Assembly (NCBI GenBank): GCA_019245255.1
Contig: JAFARV010000275.1
Location: forward strand, 1-6,449
Direction of reading: 5' to 3'
From: Acidobacteriaceae bacterium
GTDB taxonomy: Bacteria; Acidobacteriota; Terriglobia; Bryobacterales; Bryobacteraceae
DNA: 6,449 bases
The notes under the pieces were generated by a model. That model ran no database searches. It was given only the letters and a program-made list of their open reading frames with translations, and was not told the DNA's origin. The translations under genes were made by a program, and so were the position numbers. Shown here piece after piece: positions 1 through 6,395 of the stretch. Position 1 is the first letter of the stretch, and every line of letters starts with the position of its first letter.

Positions 1-70
1 GATTACCGAATGAACTCGTCGGAGGGCGCACGGGATTTTGCGTCTCGATTTCCGTGGTGTTGCTCGGCAT
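1..70 (-). CDS. Possible 5' end of an unidentified gene, cut by the window edge
   Basis: An ATG at 70-68 on the minus strand opens a frame that stays free of stops to the left edge, giving about 23 residues that begin MPSNTTEIETQNPVRPP. It lies 69 bp downstream of the oxidoreductase stop and in the same direction, so it may be the next gene of the lipid A operon. The visible part is polar and proline-containing with no signal peptide, which would suit a flexible cytoplasmic N-terminus before a later domain or membrane anchor. It does not look like the glycine-rich start of LpxB, which often follows in such operons. No good Shine-Dalgarno sequence precedes the ATG. The product cannot be identified from this fragment, and even its reality rests only on position and an open frame. 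Confidence 0.4.
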   Translation of the reverse strand, partial: MPSNTTEIETQNPVRPPTSSFGN

Positions 71-139
71 TACTACTTGAAAGATAACGACGACAGGTTG
101 GGAGCGGAAGTTGCCCGTCGCGCGATTTCTGCCAAACGA

Positions 140-1096
140 CTATCGCCCGCGGCGGACGGTTTCAGCCACTAAGTCTGTGTGTTCCTTAATCTTAGCAAGA
201 ATCGCCTCGGCTACGCGCAAAGCATTTGAAGCGGCGAACCCGTCCACTTTCGGTTGTGATCGCTCGCGGACACACCGGAAAAACGCCTCGAGTTCGAGCT
301 TCAGCGGCTCTCCAGGCGTGGTCGGCAGCGGGGTGTAGGAGATCGGGAGCTCACCCGCAGCGGCACCCGGCTGCACTGCCAAACGAACGGCATCCTGGCG
401 CTGGTAATCGAGTGAAATATACTCGCCCGCTTGAAAGACGCGAAGCTTGCGAACCTTCTCGGTCGACACGCGGCTGGCCGTCAAATTCGCGATGCATCCT
501 GAGGCAAAAGAAAGGCGAACATTGGCTATATCTACTTTAGATGAAAGGACCGAAATGCCGGCCGCCCGCACTTCGTTTGGCAGATCCCGGGTGAAGTTCA
601 GCACAATATCGAGGTCGTGAATCATGAGGTCGAGGATCACGTCGACGTCGAGGCTGCGCGGGCTGAACACGCTCAGCCGGTGGACTTCGAAGAAGATAGG
701 GACGGTCAGCGCACGCTCGAGAGCGGTAACGGCGGGGTTGAAGCGCTCGAGGTGGCCGACCTGGAGGATGCGCGCCCGCTCCTCGGCAAGGCGGGTCAGG
801 CGATCGCCGGCCTGCGATGATTCGGCGATCGGTTTTTCAACGAGAACATCTAGCCCGGACTCGATCAGTTGGGAAGCTACTCGCTCGTGCGTGATCGTCG
901 GGGTCGCCACAATAGCGCAATCGGCGAGTGTCGAAACCTCATCGAGCGAGCCGACAACCGGGCCGAGCGCCTCGGCACGGGACCGGTCCACGTCGTAGAC
1001 GCCGGCGAGTTCAACCTCCGGAAGTTCCCGAATCGCCCGGACGTGGTTCCTCCCGAATGCTCCTGCGCCGATTACGGCCACGCGGAGAGGGTTCAT
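140..1096 (-). CDS. Gfo/Idh/MocA-family NAD(P)-dependent oxidoreductase in the lipid A operon
   Basis: This 318-residue cytoplasmic protein has the usual length and layout of Gfo/Idh/MocA sugar dehydrogenases. The N-terminal Rossmann fold carries the dinucleotide-binding motif GAGAFG at residues 10-15. The family EKP motif lies at 87-89; its Lys88 is the usual catalytic or substrate-positioning lysine. GHLERFNP at 114-121 and the catalytic-type DxxxH pair D156/H160, followed by D163, begin the C-terminal alpha/beta substrate domain. The ATG overlaps the lpxI stop in ATGA, so translation is probably coupled. The setting suggests a UDP-sugar substrate. The best-known lipid A member of the family is GnnA, which oxidises the 3-OH of UDP-GlcNAc before GnnB transaminates it; no gnnB is visible here. 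Similar oxidoreductases next to lpxI occur in other bacteria from general knowledge, usually without an assigned substrate. Family is certain, substrate is inference. Confidence 0.93.
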   Translation of the reverse strand: MNPLRVAVIGAGAFGRNHVRAIRELPEVELAGVYDVDRSRAEALGPVVGSLDEVSTLADCAIVATPTITHERVASQLIESGLDVLVEKPIAESSQAGDRLTRLAEERARILQVGHLERFNPAVTALERALTVPIFFEVHRLSVFSPRSLDVDVILDLMIHDLDIVLNFTRDLPNEVRAAGISVLSSKVDIANVRLSFASGCIANLTASRVSTEKVRKLRVFQAGEYISLDYQRQDAVRLAVQPGAAAGELPISYTPLPTTPGEPLKLELEAFFRCVRERSQPKVDGFAASNALRVAEAILAKIKEHTDLVAETVRRGR

Positions 1097-1920
1097 TGGT
1101 CTGGCTGCTCCAATGGCGGGTAACCGACGATGGCGATATCGGCCTTATTCGCGCGTGACAGCATTGCTTCTTTGTCGAGCAGCAGCGTTCGACCGGCATC
1201 GACCGCCAGCGCAGTAGTTTTTGTTTCGACCATGGTTTCGATTGTGGTGATGCCGACAACCGGAACATCGAACAGCAGGTGTGCCCTGCCGTGAGAGGCC
1301 TTTACGAGGCGCAGCGGCTTCCCGTTGGTAAGCGCCGCAGCGCGTCGAAGCATGGCATCGGTGCCTTCCATGGCTTCGGCAGCCACGCAGGCCTTTTCAC
1401 TAATCGCGACACTCTGGCCGATGTCGGCGGTGGCGAGAACAGATGCAAGGCGGCGTCCGTAACGAATATCCACTTCTTCCTCTTTGTTCGGCTTGCGGGC
1501 GGTGACCACCCCTTCGGCCGCCAGCAACGATCTCAACAGGTGCGTGGAATCGACCAGTTCGATTCCTTCGGTCGCAAGCACGTGCTGGATGCCGCCGATC
1601 AGCGCCGCCGTGTTTTTCTCTTTGAGTGAGGTCAGCAGTTTGAAGAGACGCCAGTCGGGCTTTATATCCGAGAAGATGCTGACATGCTTTACCTGCCCGG
1701 TCATCATGACCCGGCTCACCTGCTCCCGCTTAAGAATTTCGATCACCTTTCCGAGTTGGCCGATATTGATCCAGTGCAGGGAAGCGGCGAGTTTTGCGAT
1801 CTCCGGACTGGCTTCGTTCTCAATCGCGATCACAACCAACTCGAGGCCTTCTCGATTGGCCGTTTCGAGAGCGAGCAAGGGGAAGCGCCCGTTGCCCGCG
1901 ATCATGCCATAACGATTCAC
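1093..1920 (-). CDS. lpxI: UDP-2,3-diacylglucosamine pyrophosphatase LpxI
   Basis: LpxI hydrolyses UDP-2,3-diacylglucosamine to 2,3-diacylglucosamine 1-phosphate (lipid X) and UMP, the fourth step of lipid A synthesis, at the cytoplasmic face of the inner membrane. It replaces the unrelated LpxH and attacks the other phosphate of the substrate. The 275 residues match the family length (the Caulobacter enzyme is about 280). The N-terminal domain opens with the typical GMIAGNGRFPLL (5-16). The C-terminal catalytic domain holds EGTDAMLRRA (185-194) and FDVPVVG (217-223), whose D218 corresponds to the essential aspartate of the Caulobacter enzyme. The start is GTG at 1920, overlapping the lpxA stop in GTGA; no strong ribosome-binding site is seen, as expected for a coupled gene. 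The stop overlaps the oxidoreductase start. The gene appears intact. No LpxH-like gene is in the window. Confidence 0.95.
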   Translation of the reverse strand: MNRYGMIAGNGRFPLLALETANREGLELVVIAIENEASPEIAKLAASLHWINIGQLGKVIEILKREQVSRVMMTGQVKHVSIFSDIKPDWRLFKLLTSLKEKNTAALIGGIQHVLATEGIELVDSTHLLRSLLAAEGVVTARKPNKEEEVDIRYGRRLASVLATADIGQSVAISEKACVAAEAMEGTDAMLRRAAALTNGKPLRLVKASHGRAHLLFDVPVVGITTIETMVETKTTALAVDAGRTLLLDKEAMLSRANKADIAIVGYPPLEQPDQ

Positions 1921-2690
1921 TTGATTACGCCGTGCCTTGATGCCCGGATAAACTCGAGTAGGTCGACCACTTCAGCCGTTTGCGGGAGTTCTTCCTCGAT
2001 TTTGGCCACGGCTTGCGTGGTATTCAAGCCGGAACGGGTGAGCAGCCGGAACGCATTTTGCAGCGGTTCGATCTGATCGGGTTGGAAGCCGCGCCGTTCG
2101 AGACCGATGCGATTGGCGCCGTACACATGGACTTCATGATCCGACGCTGTGGTTGAATACGGAAGCACGTCCTGCTTAATGACGCTGTAGCTGCCGATAA
2201 TGGCGTGTTTGCCGAGGCGAACGAATTGATGAATGGCCGACAAGCCACCGATGATCACATAGTCCTCGACGATTACGTGTCCGGCGAATGTTACGCCGTT
2301 CGCGAGTATCGCGTCGTTATGAATGATCACGTCGTGCGCAATGTGAACGTAAGCCATGACTAGATTGCCATCGCCAATCGCGGTTACCATGCCGCCTCCC
2401 TGCGTGCCGCGGTGAATAGTGACAAATTCACGGATGGAGTTTCTGTTGCCGATGCGCGTTTCCGACGGTTCGCCCTTGTACTTCTTGTCCTGCGGAGTTA
2501 CTCCGCAAGACGAGTACGGGTAAAAAACGTTATCTTCTCCGACGGTAAGCTTGCCTTCCATGTATACGTGGGCAAGCAGGCGCGTTCGGGCGCCGATAGT
2601 AACCTCGGGCCCTATGACACAGTACGGTCCGATTTCGGCTTCGGGTGAGATTTCTGCTAGTGGATCGATAATGGCGGTCGAATGGATCAC
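1917..2690 (-). CDS. lpxA: Acyl-ACP--UDP-N-acetylglucosamine O-acyltransferase LpxA
   Basis: LpxA transfers a 3-hydroxyacyl chain from ACP to the 3-position of UDP-GlcNAc, the first step of lipid A synthesis, as a cytoplasmic homotrimer. The 257 residues (E. coli 262) begin VIHSTAIIDP and show the hexapeptide-repeat left-handed beta helix to about residue 185, then the helical C-terminal domain. SIREFVTIHRGT (85-96) is a family signature. His119, in HIAHD, matches the catalytic His125 of E. coli; His116, His138 and His154 match His122, His144 and His160. Ser167 falls at the E. coli Gly173 position that sets acyl chain length. The open frame extends upstream to an ATG at 2762, but family alignment puts the start at GTG 2690, where it overlaps the fabZ stop in GTGA. 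If the organism makes UDP-GlcNAc3N, this enzyme could form an amide rather than an ester; sequence alone does not decide. Confidence 0.96.
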   Translation of the reverse strand: MIHSTAIIDPLAEISPEAEIGPYCVIGPEVTIGARTRLLAHVYMEGKLTVGEDNVFYPYSSCGVTPQDKKYKGEPSETRIGNRNSIREFVTIHRGTQGGGMVTAIGDGNLVMAYVHIAHDVIIHNDAILANGVTFAGHVIVEDYVIIGGLSAIHQFVRLGKHAIIGSYSVIKQDVLPYSTTASDHEVHVYGANRIGLERRGFQPDQIEPLQNAFRLLTRSGLNTTQAVAKIEEELPQTAEVVDLLEFIRASRHGVIK

Positions 2691-3175
2691 GCCAGCTGCG
2701 GTTCGGGGATGGATTGAGGCGTAACAGAAGTGGGTGCGAACGTGCGGTTCGTCAACTTGCACATCACCATTGCCTCTGCCGCGACCTGGCCATCGACCAG
2801 GGCTATGCCTTTCATCTTCGCAACCGTCGTCTTTATGCGTTCAAGCTTCATCTCTATGCGAAGTTGATCGCCGGGGACTACCGGCCGCCGGAACTTTGCT
2901 TCTTCAATCGAGGCGAGGAACATGATTTTGCCTCTGGTCTGCGGCGCGACGCTGCCCACGAGAATGCCGCCGACCTGCGCCATTGACTCAATAATCATGA
3001 CGCCCGGCATCACGGGGAAGTCAGGGAAATGACCGGTGAAGTACGGCTCGTTCACGGTGACGTTTTTGATGCCGACGATCGAGTCGTTCGTGATCTCGAG
3101 AATCTTGTCGACCAGCAGCATCGGATACCGGTGCGGCAGAATTTCGAGGATCTGCTGGATATCGAGCGACGGCAT
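2687..3175 (-). CDS. fabZ: (3R)-hydroxyacyl-ACP dehydratase FabZ
   Basis: FabZ removes water from (3R)-hydroxyacyl-ACP to give trans-2-enoyl-ACP in the type II fatty acid elongation cycle in the cytoplasm. It draws on the same hydroxyacyl-ACP pool that LpxA uses, which explains the common fabZ-lpxA pairing. The 162-residue product starts MPSLDIQQILEILPHRYPML, the standard FabZ N-terminus. The hot-dog fold contains GHFPDFPVMPG (48-58) with catalytic His49, and Glu63 in IIESMAQ, matching His54 and Glu68 of E. coli. The protein is about ten residues longer than E. coli FabZ because of a Pro/Ser/Thr-rich tail after residue 147. The frame is open upstream to 3256, but those residues do not resemble the family and would overlap the divergent gene. 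Only a weak GGG precedes the ATG. It is the first gene of its operon here; lpxD, often just upstream in other genomes, is absent. Confidence 0.96.
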   Translation of the reverse strand: MPSLDIQQILEILPHRYPMLLVDKILEITNDSIVGIKNVTVNEPYFTGHFPDFPVMPGVMIIESMAQVGGILVGSVAPQTRGKIMFLASIEEAKFRRPVVPGDQLRIEMKLERIKTTVAKMKGIALVDGQVAAEAMVMCKLTNRTFAPTSVTPQSIPEPQLA

Positions 3176-3255
3176 GAGAACCCATATGATAACAGCGGGT
3201 TCGATGGGGGGCCCTCGGGCAAACTGACTTGTGTCTATACATTGGATAACCAGCA
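3176..3255. promoter_or_regulatory. Divergent intergenic region, presumed promoters for fabZ operon and M20 gene
   Basis: These 80 bp separate the fabZ start from the divergent M20 peptidase start and are the only place within the window from which the lipid A operon could start unless its promoter lies inside the M20 gene. On the plus strand TATACA at 3236-3241 is a possible -10 box, but it lies only 15 bp before the ATG. On the minus strand TATAGA (plus coordinates 3234-3239) is a possible -10 box for fabZ. The two overlap within the near-symmetric TGTCTATACA (3232-3241). No convincing -35 box accompanies either at normal spacing. A G-rich run at 3206-3213 is also present. Promoter function is inferred from gene layout more than from motifs. 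Confidence 0.35.
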
Positions 3256-4389
3256 ATGCACTCCTTTCTCAAGTTTGCAAACGACAACCGAGCGGGGATT
3301 ATCCGACTGATTCAGGAGCTTGTGGAGTGTGAGTCTCCCAGTGATTCGCTGGAGCATGTCAACCGTTTTCTGGATTTACTGGTCGAACGAACCTCCGATA
3401 TCGCGACTGCGGAAAAGATTGGTGTCTCGCAATCCGGCAAGGCCTTGAAGCTTACTTTCCACGGCGGCGATGGCGATGGCCAGGTACTCGCGCTCGGACA
3501 CGCCGATACGGTCTGGCCCCTGGGAACAATCGAACGAATGCCCTTTCGCGAACGAGACGGGAGGTTATGGGGACCGGGCGTGCTCGACATGAAAGCGGGC
3601 CTGGCGATCTTCATCTCCGCCGTTCGTGCGCTGGTTGCAACGGGAGTCCGGGTGCGACGGACAGTTTGTCTGTTGGTTGTGCCAGACGAAGAAACGGGCA
3701 GCACCTATTCACGATGCGTGACGGAAGCGGAAGCGCGAAACAGCCTAGCAGTACTAGTGCTCGAACCCGGGACGGGCCTTGAAGGCAAGTTAAAGACATC
3801 GCGCAAGGGCGTTGGGCACTACACCGTCTATGTAGAGGGAAAAGCGGCGCACGCCGGAGTTGACTTTGAGAGCGGCGCGAGCGCGGTGCTGGAAGCGGCC
3901 CGCCAGGTCCTGCGGCTGAATGAATTGACCGATTTAGGTCGCGGCTTGACCGTCAATCCCGGCGTAATTCAAGGCGGGACGCGATCGAACGTGGTTGCGG
4001 CGGAGGCACGGATTGAAGTGGATGTGCGAGTGCAACGACTCGAGGATGCAGCTTTTATTGAGGAACAGCTTCGGGATCTGACAGCCCTTGACTCGAGGTG
4101 TCGAGTTCGCGTGGAGGGCGGTTTGAATCGGCCTCCGATGGAACGGACGGAGGGGATTGCAAGGCTGTTTCAGACGGCACGTCGGATTGCTGCTGACATT
4201 GGAATCGACTTGGAGGAGTCTGCGACGGGCGGTGGCTCCGATGGAAATTTCACGGCGGCGCTTGGAGTACCAACGCTCGATGGACTGGGTGCGGTCGGAG
4301 AAGGAGCGCACGCTTCGAACGAGAGCATACTGATCGACCGGATTGCCGATCGCGTAGCGCTGCTTGCGGGATTAGTGAGACTGCTGTGA
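3256..4389 (+). CDS. M20-family zinc metallopeptidase, glutamate carboxypeptidase-like
   Basis: This 377-residue protein is an M20 co-catalytic metallopeptidase, closest in motif layout to carboxypeptidase G2, which releases C-terminal glutamate from N-acyl or peptidyl substrates. All expected residues are present: first metal-site motif GHADTVW with His82 and Asp84, bridging Asp111 in GPGVLDMKAG, catalytic Glu146 and metal ligand Glu147 in PDEETGS, Glu170 in VLEPGTG, and His351 in GEGAHASNE. The inserted dimerisation domain runs from about 180 to 290 and includes the conserved AAHAG with His199. There is no signal peptide, so it should be cytoplasmic, unlike secreted CPG2. An in-frame TAA at 3247-3249 makes ATG 3256 the first possible start; a weak GGA lies nine bases upstream. 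The substrate is unknown: peptide or acyl-amino-acid turnover is likely, while ArgE- or DapE-like roles fit less well. The next gene follows after 110 bp. Confidence 0.93.
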   Translation: MHSFLKFANDNRAGIIRLIQELVECESPSDSLEHVNRFLDLLVERTSDIATAEKIGVSQSGKALKLTFHGGDGDGQVLALGHADTVWPLGTIERMPFRERDGRLWGPGVLDMKAGLAIFISAVRALVATGVRVRRTVCLLVVPDEETGSTYSRCVTEAEARNSLAVLVLEPGTGLEGKLKTSRKGVGHYTVYVEGKAAHAGVDFESGASAVLEAARQVLRLNELTDLGRGLTVNPGVIQGGTRSNVVAAEARIEVDVRVQRLEDAAFIEEQLRDLTALDSRCRVRVEGGLNRPPMERTEGIARLFQTARRIAADIGIDLEESATGGGSDGNFTAALGVPTLDGLGAVGEGAHASNESILIDRIADRVALLAGLVRLL

Positions 4390-4449
4390 GCTGTCCTGCG
4401 ATTCCGATGGAAACGCGCTGTTTCCTGAGTTATTGTGACTTTGTGGAGT

Positions 4450-4465
4450 TTGAGCGAGAGCTCGA
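4450..4465 (+). other. Short hairpin with GAGA tetraloop in the leader of the phosphatase gene
   Basis: TTGAGC (4450-4455) can pair with GCTCGA (4460-4465), including one G-U pair, closing a GAGA loop of the stable GNRA type. It sits in the 110-bp gap between the M20 gene and the phosphatase start, about 35 bases before the ATG. No T-run follows, so it is not an intrinsic terminator. It could be an mRNA stability or processing element, or chance. Confidence 0.25.
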
Positions 4466-4487
4466 CATGTCCTCAGGATTGCGTTGC

Positions 4488-4491
4488 GGAG
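4488..4491 (+). promoter_or_regulatory. Shine-Dalgarno site that decides the phosphatase start
   Basis: GGAG is placed eight bases before ATG 4500, an ideal distance. It favours this ATG over the upstream in-frame GTG 4386, ATG 4407 and ATG 4467. The ATG is also immediately followed by a typical signal peptide, which the longer versions would bury behind up to 38 cysteine-rich, unlikely-looking residues. Confidence 0.7.
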
Positions 4492-4499
4492 TGACATGT

Positions 4500-6395
4500 A
4501 TGCGTAGCGCACTCTTGCTCTTGCTGCTTGCAATGTCCGCCATTGCTCAAGTCACCGACGCGCGGCGTATGGGCGGCCCGGTTGAGATCAAGACCTGGCG
4601 CTTTCAAGCCGGCGATGATCCGCGCTGGGCGGCGAGCGATTTCGACGATTCATCCTGGCGAGTGATACAGGGCGACAAGCCATGGGACCAACTGGGGCTT
4701 ACCGCAGACGGCTATCTTTGGCTTCGCACGCGAGTTCTGATTCCTGAAAATGCCGGTCGTCTTGGTTTGGGACTGACACTGATCGGTCCCCACGAGATCT
4801 TCGCAAATGGGAAGAGCATCGGTGTGGCGGGCGAGTTCCCACCCCGCGGGCTGCTGTATGCGGAGGCGCCGCACCTCTACCCTTTCGATGCGCCCGCTGG
4901 CCATTTCGTTGAATTGGCCATCCGCGTGTGGTTGTGGCCGGCGCTGAACCGCATCGGCACGCTACCCGGGCCGGTTTTCATCGGTCCAGCTGACGTCATG
5001 AGCAACGCGCATGAATTAACGATGCGCCAAATCATCGACGGGCAGATCGGCTCATATGTTCTCGAGATTGTTTACACCGTACTTGCGGCAGGGCTCATCA
5101 TTCTGTTCCTTCGACAACGAAAGCAGAGTGAGTATCTCTGGCTTTCGTTGGCGATTATCCCTGCGGTTTTGATGGGAATTGTTGACAGTCGTACCGTGAT
5201 GGTAACCACAGACACCCGCTTGGTGAACTACTTCAACAGCATGGCGTCAGCATTCAGCGCAGTTTGCCTGCTCGAATTTGTCTTCCGATTTTTGGGGCAA
5301 GCTATGCCAAAATGGCTGCGAGTTTACCAATTTGTCCTAGCTCTGAACATACTCAGATCCTACGTGGCGTGGCACGACTGGATTTCCTTGAGCCAAGCTA
5401 ATGTCGCGGCCTTGTTGTTGTACCTGCCGTACTGGTTTGCAACTCCGGGGATTGTGCTGTGGCGGTACGTCCGAGGGAACAAGGAAGCGGGATTGCTTGC
5501 AATTCCGCTGTTGCTCATGTTCGGCATCGACATGTCGAACTCGATTCACTGGGTGCTATGGCGTTTGCGTCTGCGGCATACCGTGACGGCATTCGTACCC
5601 GATCTGAAGCTAGGATTAGTCACGATTGCGCCCGATTCGATCACACATTTTCTTTTCTTCCTGAGCATTGCCGCGTTGATCCTGTACCGGTTCCAGAAGG
5701 TTCGCGCGGAACAGGCACAGGCCCAGGCGGAGCTCGAGGCAGCTCGCGATATGCAGGAAGTCATGGTGCCCAGTTCGGTCGCCTCCCCTGGTTTTCATAT
5801 CGAGAGCGCCTACATACCGGCTCAGGAAGTCGGAGGGGACTTCTTTCAATTGTTTCCGGAGGATGGATCCGTGCTGATCGTCATTGGCGACGTTAGCGGC
5901 AAAGGTTTGAAGGCAGCCATGCTGGTGAGCCTCATCCTGGGCCTGCTACGCCGTACCGTTAAGGATACGCGCAATCCTGCGAAAATCCTGACCGAGGTGA
6001 ACGAGCTGTTGGCAGGGCACACGGACGGCCGCTTTGCCACCTGTTGCTGTGCGTTGATCTATCGGGATGGACGCATGGCGATTGCCAACGCCGGCCATCT
6101 TTCGCCCTATTGCAATGGCGTTGAGATTCAAACGCCCGGAAACGTTCCGTTGGGATTAACCCCGGCCATCGAATACGAGGAAGTGGGCTTTCGGATTCCG
6201 GCCGGACAGCGGGTTCTTTTTGTTTCCGACGGTGTGGTGGAAGCGCGCAGTAAGTCCGGCGAGCTGTACGGTTTTGAGCGTACGCGAGTGATCAGCGTCG
6301 AGCCGGCGGCCGAGATTGCGCACGCTGCCCGGCAGTTCGGGCAGGAGGACGATATCACGGTAGTCGGCATTCAGCCAGCGGCGGCGTTCGGCTAA
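4500..6395 (+). CDS. Membrane receptor-like SpoIIE/PP2C serine/threonine phosphatase
   Basis: The 631-residue product combines an extracytoplasmic sensor with a cytoplasmic phosphatase. A signal peptide (1-16, cleavage likely after AIA) precedes a periplasmic domain (about 32-167) that begins WRFQAGDDPRWA and has the aromatic, Asp-rich look of galactose-binding-like beta-sandwich modules. About seven hydrophobic helices follow (near 186-205, 211-229, 243-265, 274-290, 300-322, 330-350, 375-397), then an Ala/Gln/Glu-rich coiled coil (396-424). The SpoIIE-type PP2C domain (428-626) keeps its metal-binding acids: Asp447 in EVGGDFF, Asp464 in GDVSGKG, Asp577 in SDGVVEA and Asp617/Asp618 in QEDDITVV. 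Such domains usually dephosphorylate anti-sigma-factor antagonists; no anti-sigma or STAS partner is visible here. The layout resembles 7TMR-DISM receptors. Three consecutive cysteines (515-517) lie in the catalytic domain. The gene may be co-transcribed with the M20 gene or have its own promoter. The ligand is unknown. Confidence 0.93.
   Translation: MRSALLLLLLAMSAIAQVTDARRMGGPVEIKTWRFQAGDDPRWAASDFDDSSWRVIQGDKPWDQLGLTADGYLWLRTRVLIPENAGRLGLGLTLIGPHEIFANGKSIGVAGEFPPRGLLYAEAPHLYPFDAPAGHFVELAIRVWLWPALNRIGTLPGPVFIGPADVMSNAHELTMRQIIDGQIGSYVLEIVYTVLAAGLIILFLRQRKQSEYLWLSLAIIPAVLMGIVDSRTVMVTTDTRLVNYFNSMASAFSAVCLLEFVFRFLGQAMPKWLRVYQFVLALNILRSYVAWHDWISLSQANVAALLLYLPYWFATPGIVLWRYVRGNKEAGLLAIPLLLMFGIDMSNSIHWVLWRLRLRHTVTAFVPDLKLGLVTIAPDSITHFLFFLSIAALILYRFQKVRAEQAQAQAELEAARDMQEVMVPSSVASPGFHIESAYIPAQEVGGDFFQLFPEDGSVLIVIGDVSGKGLKAAMLVSLILGLLRRTVKDTRNPAKILTEVNELLAGHTDGRFATCCCALIYRDGRMAIANAGHLSPYCNGVEIQTPGNVPLGLTPAIEYEEVGFRIPAGQRVLFVSDGVVEARSKSGELYGFERTRVISVEPAAEIAHAARQFGQEDDITVVGIQPAAAFG

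Noticed and set aside
71..142. Stop-codon readthrough of the oxidoreductase TAG into the next frame
   Set aside because: The frame is open for about 46 codons after the TAG, but that length is not improbable by chance in GC-rich DNA, and the protein already has full family length.
2691..2762. Upstream ATG extension of lpxA (24 extra residues)
   Set aside because: These residues do not resemble any LpxA N-terminus and overlap the fabZ coding end; the family start fits GTG 2690 with a GTGA overlap.
3176..3256. Upstream extension of fabZ to 3256
   Set aside because: The extra 27 residues are not FabZ-like and would fill the whole divergent promoter region; MPSLDIQQIL is the normal start.
6042..6050. 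Three consecutive cysteines in the phosphatase catalytic domain as a metal or redox site
   Set aside because: They lie on a beta strand away from the known metal-binding acids, and there is no paired CxxC or His pattern to support metal binding.
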